64,000 nucleotides of DNA, taken from positions 20,310,001 to 20,374,000 of the forward strand of contig OY783207.1 in NCBI GenBank assembly GCA_963678705.1, read 5' to 3'. The stretch is from Panorpa germanica (Eukaryota > Arthropoda > Insecta > Mecoptera > Panorpidae). Below are positions 1-12,022 of this stretch, in pieces. The translations under genes were made by a program, and so were the position numbers. The notes under the pieces were generated by a model that saw only the letters and a list, made by a program, of their open reading frames with translations, was not told the DNA's origin and did no database searches. The first letter of the stretch is position 1, and every line of letters starts with the position of its first letter.

Positions 1-572
1 AAATGTGTATTGGTGTGCCTATTTTATTAAATATCTAAATATTGACGGAAACATAGCAATTAAAAGTTTGAGTTGTAGTTTTAGCGCTATAAATGGTCGA
101 CCATATTTGTATGACGTGAAATGCATTTTAAAGTCAGTTATTTGTTGAGTAGGTCAGTGCTGTGGTAATGTTCTGTAGCTGTTGGTAGTCAAATAATCAA
201 GTCAAATCAAAGAATAATAAGTTTTTATTTTACTTAACCCCGCTAAGGCAGACATAATATTGAAATTTGATTGTTCCTTCAAATAGCTGTAAATAATATT
301 TGATATTTTGATATATAAATACATATAGCAGAGATTTATGATCTGTAAGGTTGGCAACCTTACATAAGGATTGTGATGTCACATGCACTTGGAATGTGTA
401 TAACGTTGAATCCCTTTAATAATTTAAGAGAGAAAATGACTTTTTTAATTGTTAAGATCTCTTAGCATATAAGGAGTTATTAAAAAATAATTGAACATTT
501 GAGGTTCTAATAACCCACTTTATCAATATATAGTACACTTTTATAGAAATTAAGACATAGGACACAAGCCCA
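1..572 (+). repeat. Family D MITE, left end cut by window edge
   Basis: This is near-identical to the complete family D copy at 14075-14713, starting at the inner motif with GTGTATTGG and running to the terminal GGACACAAGCCCAT. The left inverted terminus lies outside the window. Family D is a non-coding element with inverted ends AATGGGCTTGTGTCCT. Superfamily is not clear because no convincing target duplication is seen at any copy. Confidence 0.8.
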
Positions 573-597
573 TATATTAGAAAATAATTTACTGGTC

Positions 598-770
598 CTA
601 CCTTCCATTAGGTTGGTAATGTATTTGGATGGTTCACAACTCGGTCCTTGTATTTCACTGTTCGAGTTGTAATTTCTAGTTTCACTGTAGGCATGGCAAG
701 ATCGTGATGCAGTCTTTCATACAGTATATATGTAATGTTTTAGATTGAAATCTTTGATATACTCCGTAGT
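598..770 (-). pseudogene. Jockey-type LINE reverse transcriptase C-terminal relic
   Basis: Read on the minus strand this gives LHHDLAMPTVKLEITTRTVK followed by a YKDRVVNHPN-like stretch. The pattern (LH.DL.IPT...EI......Y..R...HPN) is known from the C-terminal tail of Jockey-clade ORF2 proteins, after the reverse transcriptase domain. The same family recurs at 44487-44725, which keeps the preceding APWY motif. About 45 codons remain, without an upstream catalytic domain. It lies directly beside a family D copy, as does the 44-kb relic. Dead fragment; family assignment is by motif reading. Confidence 0.6.
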
Positions 771-2926
771 TATAACGCATATGTCCATATTGGTTTAAAT
801 CGATAAATGGGAGTTCTTGTTCAAGAGCAAGTATAGTTTACGCAGTTGTAGCCCTGTGGTATTACGTTTGGCTAATAGATGTTTCTTTCATATGAGACGC
901 CTATCGTGATATATTCCTTGATATCTAAGTAACGACTTCTTCTTCTTTATACAAAAAACACGTGCCTTGCTTACGTATGTGGCCCCAATCAGGTTCTGAG
1001 GAGACATGTCTCATTGGAACTTGCCTGACAAAGTCGAACCCAACAGTGTCCTGGTCAGGTTCTCTTAAGGCTGACCCGATCAGATAGTCATGAGCCTCTC
1101 AACTATAATTGAAATAAAAGCTGTACGAATATTACTATCAACATAAAAAATAAATGATTTCCAAAATTTGTTCAGATACAATGAATCGAAAATATTATCG
1201 AAAGAGTCTTAGCATCACTCCCAAGAAACTTTAAAAATTTTAGAACAGTTCTAAAACAAATGCAGATGATAGAATATTAATTTTCATAACAAGTACAGTG
1301 CATTTTCATAGAATTCTTTAACAAATTCAGACAAAAATTCATCCTAACAATAATTAATAACTGGTTCCTTATTATAATACGCATTTGTCTATTAAATTTG
1401 TATTAATATTAGGAACATTTTTAACGATAAGTATTATCGTCAATGTTATTTTCCATAATTAATGTCAACAAAATTCAAAGTCAAATAAATCGTACAACAA
1501 AACATTAAACCTACACGGTCCAAATGAATCCACTGAGTGCAATGTGCACAAATAGATATGTGGTACCGAGACCAAACTCATGACCATTTGTTTACTGCTC
1601 TTCGTAGTCACTGTTCAAATTTTCTATTCTCTGGAATTTTCGGATCTAACCGATGCTCGTTGCAAGTCACGAGTGCCGACTAGAGCATTTACAATTTATA
1701 TTTATGTTCAACCACGGTAGCCTAAATCCGAGCTTACTATGTCCATCATATAACACTCGGTTTACATTTTGGAGTAATGTTTCCGGCGCTGAACGATTCA
1801 AACAAGATACACCCTGTATTCTATGGGGAAAGTTCACGAAGGACCATGGTTCATCGTTTACTGAGCCCGACAGCAGCGCTCACATCGTTACAACAATGTC
1901 TTATTATCTTGTAGTTCCACTATAGAATGTACTTTGAAGCTATTATCAAAATTTTGAATAGCAAACAATTTTCTATGTTCTTGTGAAAAGCGGGAAAAAT
2001 ATCTCATTCAAAAACACTATTGACTATTGTTATTTTATGTTTATGCCCTAAAGGTCTGTTTCTATTGTATTTTAGTTTAATTCTGACCCTTCACTTTGCT
2101 ATTTTATCCCTCTGGTAATAAAATATCAACTAAAACCCTCTGTTATATACCATACACAGTAAACAGTATATACCACCCCTATCTCACCCCATAGTTTCAC
2201 ATAGTGGTACTCATCGAGCGTTCTACTAATGCTAGATGGGACAACATAGAGCGGTCTCAAATGTTTCGTTGTCTCTTATCTATTGTGTCCCTTTGTCCCA
2301 TTTATTATCGACTGGTCTCTCGAGTCCTGACACAAAGATCTCCCTCCGAGGGTGTTTTGGACCCCATTTCCCATTCCAGACACGTGGCATTCCACCAGTT
2401 CCAGTAGCTATGCCTAGTATACGTAAACAACAGCTTGGACTGGACCACGACCACAACGCAGTTCATTTCACATTTGTTATTTGATAAGTCCAACTCCGGG
2501 AACGACCTAATTCGTTTTATTGTGAATATTCTACTAACACTCCTGTTGTACAATTGACAATTACATTTGCGCAGTTATTATGTAATGCCCCTTGTTTTTG
2601 TTTGTCAACTACATCTTTATTTCGTACCAACTTCCTATTAAATGAATGATATCTTGTACAGCTTGCATAAATGTTGTTTTATATTTTTTCTGTAACAATA
2701 ACCGATGTTAAATAAACTGTATGCGTGGTACACATCAGTGCCACACTATAAAGCAACAACCAACATTTGTTGGACCAGGTTGTAAAACACGTCCAAACCG
2801 AAGTAACATGTAAAGCCGGCGCGCAAACGATGCGGTGAACGTTTGACTTAAATGTTTGCCTCCAACGTGTGAGTCAAATATTGAAAGATTGGTATGGCAA
2901 GTTTTGTGCTACATGGTGGAATGAAT
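771..2926. other. No gene recognised; one possible diverged repeat
   Basis: AT-rich. Around 985-1095 is a less AT-rich patch with repeated CAGG/CCTGAC words; its reverse complement weakly resembles 19450-19610, so the two may be old copies of one repeat. An open frame at 1653-1925 (90 codons) and overlapping frames at 2204-2553 show no motif, no splice context and no protein-like conservation. Confidence 0.4.
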
Positions 2927-2934
2927 GTTTGATC

Positions 2935-3405
2935 CATAGAGATATAAGAATAGAGTACGCGAAGTTTAAGGCCGCGTGTAAGAGGAAGCGATAGATGCAA
3001 AACGAGAGATAGCCTACCGAGTGTCCTATCTGTTTCTTCCTAACGGAACCGCTGCTGCCGATTTGGTTGATTGGCGGTATGGTAGAGGGTAAACAAGCAA
3101 GCAGATGCTATAGTTAAAATAAAAATAAAGGTAAAAATATTTGTAAATAGTTAATGTAGCATACAGTAAATTTTAGATAATATATACAAAGCATTTTAAC
3201 GTACAGATATTGAATAAAGACACCGACAGCCCTCAACTCTGACGCAACGTGGCTCCATTATATCTATATTTTCGTTAGCGCGGCAGTTAATCACAGAACT
3301 CGGCTCGAAAGAGACACAGAGGACACTCGTCCGCCATCTCTCTCTTTGCTTATACGAGTATTACAGTATTCAGCCTCTTGCGCACTCTATTCTTATATCT
3401 CTATG
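2935..3405. mobile_element. hAT-like MITE with perfect 8-bp target duplication
   Basis: The element is 471 bp. It begins CATAGAGATATAAGAATAGA and ends with the inverted complement, and is flanked by direct repeats GTTTGATC at 2927-2934 and 3406-3413. Further inward, both arms contain related subterminal sequence (AGAGATAGC.. and GAGTGTCC words in inverted order). An 8-bp duplication and a terminal CA..G fit the hAT superfamily, though P and Merlin elements also make 8-bp duplications. There is no coding capacity, so a partner transposase must have moved it. The intact duplication argues for a relatively recent insertion compared with its surroundings. Confidence 0.82.
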
Positions 3406-3413
3406 GTTTGATC

Positions 3414-6235
3414 CGAATGATTTATTTATTTTATTAATTTTTTGGTATTCATGACACAGTTTAACAAAAACTTTTAAGTAAATAAAGAAACTTTCAATTA
3501 TAAAATCTTCCTTTGTTGGACGATTCGTGCAGCACTGCATGAAATGTGGATCAAATGTGTGGAGGAGGTAGATAAATCCCGATTTCTGTGACCTTTGACT
3601 ATTGAAAATCACGACTTGTATACACGAGTTTCTATAACATATTTGAGAGAACTTATAAAATGCCAAATCAAAGATTTATACAAGCTTTTAGCGGATTAGG
3701 TTTTATTCCAAGATTTACCCTTTTTTCGTTTTAAATGATTGGGTTATGTTCGCAATAGTTACTCAGCGGTTACCGCAGTAAAATAACTTGTATTATAACA
3801 GAATTAAACGGAATGTACAAAGGATTGTACATTTACCGACAGCTAGTGGAAACAATTGATAAAGTTTTGAAGATATACGAGGTTGTTTATTGGTTTAAAC
3901 CAAATATGTTTAACAAATTTAGTACACTCATGTCTAAAACACCTCAACTTATAAATGAAAATATATTAACGTTAGATGTCGCACTGATGTGAATGTTTCT
4001 GCTAATACATACATACTAATATTATTTAGAGGGGTAGAATTTATAATATGAAAACTAACAAATGAAGAAGAATGTTTATTGCTGTTTATCTGCGACATTG
4101 CCAACTAGTTTGGTATTAATCAACTGATTTATTTTTTGCAGTTGGTTTGTTTATCAAATATTCAAATATTATTTCAGGGATAATAATAATTTTGTTACAT
4201 ATTTACGTGATTCACGTATTTGTTCGATAAATAATGCAAAGAATGTCATAAATTTGTATTTGAATCACGATTTTCTGAGATACTCGTAGTTAAATTACAT
4301 CCAATTTAATACCGCTCGTAGCTATCTCATTCAATAAATTAATTATTCTCTATTAAAATGGCAACACGTCTAATTAGTTATTCAATATAACATTAATACA
4401 GGATGCGTTTTATGTTTCAGGTCGATGATATTCTTAATCACTGTTAAATGAAACTCAATGTTATAATTTATGTTTTTATTATTGATTGATAATATGGTTT
4501 TAACATTACCCATCAAAAATTACGCATAGTTAAGTTTTATCTTACATAACTAAAGTTATCTGTTACGTAAATTATTTCACCAAATGAACAACGTTTTGCT
4601 ATCTATTTTGCCATTTTTTGAATAATGAGTCTGCCATTTTACGCATTAGCTTCTTAAGAACACCTTTTCAAGGATTATAAAATATTGAGTCTGTTTTTAG
4701 GAGTATATGATTTTTGAATAGCTAAAAAATAATAAAATAAGACATTTTTTTTATTAAATATAACTAAGTTTTACTCAAGTATTAAGTATGTATGAAGTAA
4801 GATGCATAGGTTGGTTTGTGAATGTACACCTTAATGACACAACTGTATATTTATGAAAAATAAGCTAAACCCGGCCACATTTCGCTGTAGCTCAGTCTGA
4901 TATGAAATGAATGAGACAGTAAATAAAAGACTCCATTACAAACACAGACGACATTAACTGGAAAGAAACGAAAAAATTTAATTCACTTTTCTAAAACGTA
5001 TTCAAATGCAATGTTGTATCAAAATATCAAATCAATCGATCGACTCCGTTTCGAGCACAAACATACGCAGGCTGAATTTTTATATATAAGGATAAAGAAA
5101 ATAGCATTAATTGTGTATCTATATAGATGTTTTATCCAATAACAAATAAATTGAAAACTCAATAATATGGTTGGTTAGTGTTGCAATGTATAATTCAATT
5201 GCAAAATAAATAATTCAGAAGAAGATGAGAGATACTCGTACAAAATATGAAAAAAGTCTTGGTTTCAGGAATCATTTGGTTAACATCTATATTATTTTTA
5301 AATGACAATATTATAAACTAATGAATGATAATATATTTGGAATTACATTGAAATATAAATAATGACAGGAATAATTAGAATTTACTAATTACAAATTGGT
5401 GCAATGTTATTTATTAACAAATATAGTAACTGTAGACAATGCAAGACAAGATGTAACTTTAGTGACTGTTATGAATGAGTTGTCCAGAGTTGTACTGAAG
5501 AATCTAATTGCACTGAGAAGCTTATGGCGAAGTATCTTTAACAATAAATATTTAAAGAAAACGATTCCCGAAAAATGAATTCACAAACTCATTGCCTTTT
5601 TCGTACATAGGATAAAGTAATACTTGTTAAAATAGAAAAAGTGGCACGATTTGCATTGCATTAAAAGCTGCTCCTTTCTTTCTTCAAAGCATAGAAATCT
5701 TTCGTTCATTGATGTACCCTGTATAACAAAACGAAAAGCAATAGACAGAATAACTATATGTTAAGTTTCGTTCTAATAACAATCATTCATATATCATCGT
5801 TCAATTTGTAGTCACACCTTTCCCTTTCCCTTTCCCTTTCTCCTGCCCGTCTGTCGTCTCAACGCTTTTTTATAATATAAATGTAACATTAAAATCTGTT
5901 TATTAGTGTAACTTACAATGTTTGTTTGTTTTGCCAGACATTTATTTTTATTCTGAGTGTATCTGTAAGTATATAACATTTTCTGGACGTGTGCGCGGAT
6001 CAGAAAGGCCGTCAGACGCATACTTCTTGTCGCGAGAACCAAAATAACAATGTTCTATATAACATTTATTTGTAACGAATGTCCAATAGATACGAGTATG
6101 TATGGTAAGGCTGTATATGTGTGATTTATCAAAGGTTTTCAATTGCTGTAGCTGTAGCATTAATGTTGAGCATGAGAGAGTTTTAATATAAAGGAAATGT
6201 ACCCGTATGGTATTGAGAGCAGTTTGAGTTGAGAT
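3414..6235. other. No gene recognised; hexamer run
   Basis: Very AT-rich. A pyrimidine run of about four TTTCCC units sits at 5818-5841. A 60-codon frame at 5396-5578 lacks an ATG at its first codon and matches nothing I know, although its second half has a protein-like composition. Splice-acceptor-like TTTCAG words occur (4420, 5270) without a convincing exon. Confidence 0.35.
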
Positions 6236-6945
6236 ATTCAAAGGATTTTTAGCAAAATCATATTAAAATTACGTTATAAAGATGACTTGTTGTGTTTGAG
6301 GATAATAGCGAAAGCAGAGATCCCGGTAAGAATGTTCCTTAATAAAAATGGGCGACAGTGATAGAAAAAGATAAGACCAGGAGATGTTTCGCGTCTGGGG
6401 AATACGGGTACATTAGAGGAGATTGTAAAATGGAAAGAACAGCGAAAGACTTACGTCAACGTTACGGCAACGGAAGAGTCTAAGAAGGAAATAAAAGGCG
6501 TATTTATCAAAGTAGGCTAAAGCAAAGAAGCTAAATGATTATGAAAAACAAGATGGGGAAGACGTACAAAATGATGAGAAAGATGAAACTGACAAAGACG
6601 ATTATGACGAAGAGGAATCAGAGGATAAAAGACAACGAAATAAAAAGTAGAAGAAAAGCAAAGAAGTAGGGAAGGAAATAGCGAAAAGATGGTGACTGAG
6701 GCACAGTTTGATGCAATCGAAACAGAATGGAATACAAAAAGAAAAAGAAAGTCTAGATCGAATTCAGGTAAAGATGGGGAAGGAAAGGAAAAGAGAAAAA
6801 AAGTAGGAGACAGAAAGAATCAAGCGAGGAAATGTTTAAGATGATCTTGCAAGTAATGCAAATTAATGTTATTGTAATTTACAGTACAACAAGGGTCGTG
6901 GCCCTAAAAAGCCCCATTCCATTCTCAAAAAATAATTCTTTTCAT
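6236..6945 (+). pseudogene. LINE ORF1 3' end and ORF2 start, decayed
   Basis: A gag-like zinc knuckle relic is readable at 6385-6426: CFASGEYGYIRGDC, where the CCHC pattern has lost its second cysteine (to Ser) and its histidine (to Tyr). It is followed by a long lysine- and glutamate-rich stretch with stops (about 6480-6840), typical of the basic tail of LINE ORF1 proteins. At 6841 an ATG opens MILQVMQINVIVIY, which resembles the start of ORF2 endonuclease in R1/I-type LINEs (usually M..LQ.N....). The endonuclease is not preserved beyond about 20 codons. Known: ORF1 binds RNA and ORF2 nicks target DNA and reverse transcribes. Here both are broken, so this is a fossil. Confidence 0.6.
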
Positions 6946-8594
6946 TAAAAAATTTTCGTAACGAAATAAAAAATTAATCATGAATGTATCTCAGTCACGC
7001 TGTTACGGAGATCTTTAATTTATTTCAGATACAGATGATTCTGACAGTATGTATTAACTGTACATTAAATGGCTTTTCACACAATGGAGCATGCTACTTA
7101 CGACCAACTTTTTACTCACATTAGCAGGCTCTATCATGAGAATAAATTTCTCTTTGAATCAATGTTTATCAATACATCATTCATTGAAGAAGTTTGTATT
7201 TTATACGTCTGTCTTTTTAAAGTATGGTTCATACGGATGTATGTCAAAATTCCCAATTCTCAAGGATAGATGCAACATTCTATATGTCAACCGCGGTCTT
7301 CTTAATGTTCTTCTTAGAGTTCATGTACTGCAGATCGTTAAGAGGGAGAATCGATACAGATACATGAAATGCATATTATAATCTTTGGTATAGAATTGAT
7401 ATAACAGTAGAAACTTCATCTAATGATAAAGCGTGATAATGTGAAACAACTGGAATACAGCCTACCTAAGAAGTCGATGTCGCAAATAGTCTGTTTCAAT
7501 GCTATGTCTTAGAACAGGTGAACATGAAAATGTCAGAAATTTGTCGAACGTAATCTGTTCCAGTGTCAGAAAAACTTAAGAAATTAAACATGTTACATTT
7601 TGGCGTTGCTTTGACCTGGATGTATCATTATTTATTTAATATTAAATCAGAACTACAACCAGAAATTGTAATCACTAGGCATTTTTTCAGAGGAGTGGAT
7701 TTGTTTTGAGTATTACCCCAAAATATATTTGTTATCCATAATATTGCCCCTCGAATTGATGAAATCGTTTGATTTTCGTATCACCATTGCAATATTAAAA
7801 TTCCATACTAATTAAAAATAAAATGTGATTTATTAATATTAAAACATAACAGAAACGATTGAAGTTCAAAGTAAAACATGTTCTGTCATTACCATTTATT
7901 TATCCCCTAAATATTATCCCCTAAGCCTACGTAGATGAAAGAGAAAATAATTCCATTATATAATCAATATAGCACGCGACTCACAGTTTGGAGACATTTG
8001 ACTAATATGTCCAAGAGATCGGTTTAAATGATTGTGAAAATTTACAGAAATATTTTAAAGATTAGGAGATATAAATACACATGTTAATTTCGTAACAACG
8101 ATTTGTGTAACGTTTGTATTCAAAGAAGTTAATATGTAGGTAGGTGAGCAGGCTGCGTCGGTGGGTGGGGAGTGTGGGGTGGAGAGAAGCTGTGAGGAGA
8201 GGAGTGCGGTACCAGTCGTTTTGGAAGGACCTCACTAACAATTTATATTCACAATAATGGTTCAAGAATTTGCCTTGACAATTGTGATTAAAGTCGGCGA
8301 CGGGTGATGGCGCTGGCGATACGCGATGAGATAATAGTTCGTGAATAAAAGCAGCTGTTTTTTCAAGATAAACCATATATTAAACTTGAAACAGACGCGA
8401 CCTATTCAGAGATGTGTGTTGATTTCATTTGAAATACTGTAAAAATATAATTATGTTTTAATTAATATATTTTAAAATATCGTAACACTAAATTTAAAAT
8501 AAGGAGAACATTTTGGGCGTAATAGACTCAATAAACATTTCTTTAAATTATTTTATTTAGCCTAAAGTAATTTATACCAATCAATATCTTTCTA
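6946..8594. other. No gene recognised
   Basis: AT-rich with a GC-richer G-rich patch at 8140-8215. A minus-strand frame at 8062-8376 (104 codons) spans this patch; it has no recognisable domain. Two overlapping plus frames at 7069-7381 look random. Confidence 0.35.
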
Positions 8595-9075
8595 TTATTT
8601 TTTTTTTAATTTATTTATTTGCCTTGACTTTTATTCTCCATAGCCACCATCTAACATTTTTATACATATTTAACATTTTATAATTCTATTTTACAAATTT
8701 CTAAATATTTAAATTATTCACTAATTAATTTTGAATCACTTAATAAAAATTTAGTATTAATAGGAAAAGTTTTATTCACATCTAATATTTTACTATAGGA
8801 TTTTGATCTTTCTAAACTTTAACTTATGCATTCAAATATAATATGATCCAAAGTTCCTTTTTCACCACATTGACGTCGGATTTAATATTAATTTTGTACA
8901 AGTGAGCTGAGTTTTACAATGATTACTTTTGATTCTCTTCGAGGGGATGTGAAGGGAGTAAAAATAAATGGACCAAATATTTGACCGGCAAGATCCGCAT
9001 TATTAATTTTTCGGTCCTCACATTTTGCATACTCACTTACTTCTAGCGCCCGGTCTATTACGTTTTTAGTTATCA
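8595..9075 (-). pseudogene. Jockey/CR1-type LINE ORF2 C-terminus relic
   Basis: On the minus strand, 8871-8829 encodes CGEKGTLDHIIFEC, the zinc-binding CxxxxxxxHxxxxC motif that follows the reverse transcriptase domain in Jockey/CR1-like LINEs. Before it, in a shifted frame, comes KRIKSNHCKTQLTCTKL, matching the usual R.R.NH......L region; after it comes DVNKTFPINTKFLLSDSKL, matching the family's extreme C-terminus. At least one frameshift and several stops separate these pieces. An open frame at 8888-9076 covers the upstream part. The 3' untranslated tail would run toward 8595. Family placement is by motif reading; the reverse transcriptase catalytic part is absent. Confidence 0.65.
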
Positions 9076-9715
9076 ACCAACTAAGTCATTCTTAGCGGGT
9101 CACTGAGTCTATGCGATTATTGTGAAAGTAAAGGGAGAGTTCTTAGGCGTCTTGATCTATAGGTAATTTTCATAGTCCAAATATAAAAATAATAATAATA
9201 TGTTTGATTTATTATAAAAAAAGAATGTTTTGGTTAATTTTGGTTAAAATATAAAAAATAAAGAACATGTATGGTTAAAATGAAAAAAAAGTTATTTTAT
9301 TTTATTAATTATTCATTTTAGAAATATATCTGTGTTAATTTACTACCCAAAACATATCTTAACACCATTGGTAACATTATGGAATGTAATTAAGTATTAT
9401 AAATAAGATTGAGTAATTTCGAATAAACAGTAATACCTGAATAGTCAACAAAGGGTTTTAAAAACGATAGAAAAATAACAAACGTTTAATAGAGATTGAT
9501 AATGTGTATCGTATTTATGTAAAAAGTCAGTTACTTTTACCCTAAGTCTTTAAAATAAGAAAATATTTCGATAACTGCTTAAGTGACTTATTCAACATAG
9601 ATTATTTTTAAAATAATTCAATACCCGTATGGCTAATCAAAATGAGTTAATCTTGAAGGACTTCTGAAGATTTCATAATCCTTAAGATGGCTTTCTTTAA
9701 CTTTTTTATTAGTAT
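9076..9715. other. No gene recognised
   Basis: Poly-A and poly-T rich spacer between a LINE tail and a family C element. Nothing else stands out. Confidence 0.4.
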
Positions 9716-9979
9716 CCCAGTAAACATTTTGGAGCATTTTGGAGTCACTTTGACATCATATTGAAGATGCGTCAAGATTTTTTTGTCATGAAAGAGTTCA
9801 TTTATAGTTCAGTTTCTCACAGTCTTTCATATAAAATGTCTACTTTATCGGCTACAAATGGCGAAATTACTCCACTTGTCGGAATACAAATGAAGATAAA
9901 TTTGATGTGAACTATAATTGAAGTGAAATAGTGATAGAAACGTCACTAAATAGGACACTTCACCAAATTGTTTAATAGG
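9716..9979 (+). mobile_element. Family C MITE, near-complete
   Basis: Starts CCCAGTAAACATTTTGG and ends with the inverted partner ACCAAATTGTTTAATAGG. Other copies are at 25311-25503 (minus) and 41397-41592 (plus). The interior, about 220 bp with GAAGATGCGTC and CATATAAAATGTCTA, is shared by all three. Length and inverted ends fit a small non-autonomous DNA transposon. No target duplication could be settled, so the superfamily stays open. Confidence 0.7.
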
Positions 9980-10617
9980 ATGCTAATGCGCTAAAAGACA
10001 GAATTATTTATCAAGAAGCAATAAAATAGGTCACAAAATATTGTATGTCAACTAAAATCGTTGACGTAACAGGTAACTTTTATTATGTGTGTGTGTGTGT
10101 TTGGGGGGCGAGGAGTGGGGCATTAGTAAACTTTATCTTACAGCTACATTCTCCTATATACGTGTTTGTATTTAACATTTGCTACTTGTGATTCTTCACT
10201 CAACTTTTTCAAAGTTAAGCCATAAGTACGTGGCTTAACATGTTTTTCTACTACATTTAGATTATGTTTGAATAATGCGTGATATTTCGTATAAACTCGC
10301 TGTTTAAGCAGGGATTATTCGCTATTTGCTCCGACTTCTCAATTTGCTTGACGTTGACATTCAATGTTTACTTATATAAAAGCATCATCCTCTCTGACAT
10401 CTCGTCCCCACACTCACACTCACACTCGTACTCAGATATCCCTACTCTTGCTCCCCAGTTAGCTGTTTCGGGCGTTTTACACGATCAGATTCTAACTTCA
10501 CCATTTTTTAAATATTTAATTACACAGATTTTTGACTAGAAATAACTCATCTTTTGAATTGATTAGAAATAACTTCAGATTTTTGATTCAGGCACTATTG
10601 ACAAATCGATTTAATTT
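9980..10617. other. No gene recognised; TG and CACACT simple repeats
   Basis: Contains a TG run at about 10086-10100 followed by a G-rich stretch, and a (CACACT) run at 10409-10428. An 86-codon frame at 10279-10539 spans the simple repeat and is not protein-like. Confidence 0.4.
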
Positions 10618-10835
10618 TTAGATAGTACCAACCTTCAAACAATATTTGTCAAAATTTCATGACTTTCCGGCCATTAGTATACGAATTACAGTGGTTTTAG
10701 TGACGCTACTTTTGTAATTTTCAAAACAATAGAAAAATCTATATTTGATGTGTTGATAAAGCATTGCTTTTTACGTCAATGTGGACCTAACGAACACTGC
10801 TCAAATAATTGTAAAAAAAAATATTAATAAATGTG
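10618..10835 (+). pseudogene. mariner transposase start with 5' leader, relic
   Basis: The leader (GATAGTACCAACCTTCAAAC ... TGACGCTACTTTTGTAATTT) is shared with copies at 42.9, 54.5, 55.8 and 57.2 kb. The coding start at 10729 has ATG changed to ATA. It then reads EKSIFDVLIKHCFLR before drifting out of homology and reaching a stop near 10832. EKS.F.VLIKHCFL is the opening of one mariner lineage, ahead of the helix-turn-helix. Known role: cut-and-paste transposition at TA. Only about 15 recognisable codons remain and the start is lost. Confidence 0.65.
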
Positions 10836-11344
10836 TAATCTGTAACGAAGAACATGACGCATGAGAGAAAGAGACAACGCGAAATCAAAATTCTAATGGT
10901 AATAAAAATCTAAGTTATAAGGAATGTTCAATTGAAATTTCAGAAATTTGGGAAAACAAACATTCATATGTAGTAACTAGATTCTAGTAAATACAGTAAC
11001 TAGTAAATAGATTCGATGCACTAATAAATTATGATAAGGCTTTTCCTCCAAATTTACAAAATTCTAAGAATAGCTTGTATAAGCTGACAGAATTATAGCT
11101 ATATATTAAATTTGAATTTCAGTTTTTCTACTTATTTTAGATATGCACAAGACATCATAAAAGAAATAAGTAATCAAGATTATTTTCCTTTTTCACAGCG
11201 TTCATAATATAATACTTCATGCGATACACAACTCAGCTGTTAATAGTAAATGACGTATGACGCACACACTTGTATACGTCTCTGTTGTATAATATAGTTA
11301 GTAAATCGTCGAATGTGACGAACCACGGATTGAAAATTTCTATA
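10836..11344. other. No gene recognised
   Basis: AT-rich spacer; short repeats of TAGTAACTAGATTC type near 10975-11010 only. Confidence 0.35.
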
Positions 11345-12022
11345 CTGTTGTATTCCTTTAATAATTAAAGAGACGACACAGTTGGGCGAGAGCATTGATG
11401 CTTGACTCTGACTACTGTGTTCTCGGGTTTGATTCCCGGGCCAGAGTTATAATTTCTGGGTTTGATAAAATAAGATTTAATTGGTTGTGTGCAACTATAG
11501 AAAAATGAATATTGAAAAAAATGATCACAAAAAGAAAAATTCGAAAATGAAAATAGAAAAAAGAAAAAGAAAGAAGAAGAAAAAGAACAGCTTTAGAAGA
11601 GATTGGATGGAAATGGGAACATCGTAGTTAAGGCAATTCCTGTGTCATATCGAGATACTGAAATAGGAAAAAGAATGAGAATCTTGAACGTTGAATGAGG
11701 AGGTGATTGATGAAGCATCAATGGAGTAATTTGAAATGGCTGATATATAGAAAAAAAAGAATTATATTATATTGTATAAGTTATATGTTATAAGCAAATG
11801 TATATAAAAAATGTAATATTGATTTAAAGTGCTAATAACTACCAATAGTTGATGCACTGAAAAATAAATATAAAAAAAAAAAAAAATTAAGGAGACAAAA
11901 TTACGTTTTTAATTGGTAATATATCCTAAGGTGTTCAAGAAAGAATTGGATTTGAGGTTCTGGTAGCCAACTTTATGAACATATAGTTTCGCTATATAGA
12001 AACTAAGGCATGATTCACAAGC
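11345..12022 (+). repeat. Family D-related copy split by a retroposon
   Basis: The left part (11345-11374) carries TTTAATAATTAAAGAGAC, and the right part (11886-12022) resumes with GGAGACAAAATTACG and runs to the terminal TTCACAAGCCCAT. Both match consecutive parts of family D. The 511 bp between them are the retroposon at 11375-11885, so the insertion is younger than this copy. The sequence is clearly diverged from the 14-kb copy. Confidence 0.6.
11375..11885 (+). mobile_element. Composite SINE: tRNA-like head, long A-rich body, poly-A tail
   Basis: Flanked by 11-bp near-perfect target duplications: ATTAAAGAGAC (11364-11374) and ATTAAGGAGAC (11886-11896). The head carries an A-box-like TGGGCGAGAGCA (11383-11394) and a B-box-like GGTTTGATTCC (11426-11436), as in RNA polymerase III promoters of tRNA-derived SINEs. 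The head family recurs at 17260 and 53405. Unlike those, the body here continues with an AG-rich segment and an unfamiliar 250-bp segment, ending in about 15 A residues (to 11885). It may be a SINE with a LINE-derived 3' part, or a chimera formed during reverse transcription. Confidence 0.7.

Noticed and set aside
5950-5976. 27-bp exon between TTTGCCAG and GTAAGTATAT
   Set aside because: Low-complexity T-rich content and no start codon or coding bias.
8062-8376. 104-codon minus-strand frame over a G-rich patch
   Set aside because: Length is explained by local composition; no motif or splice context.
11375-11460. tRNA gene
   Set aside because: Has A- and B-box-like words but no acceptor stem or anticodon arm, and has retroposon target duplications.
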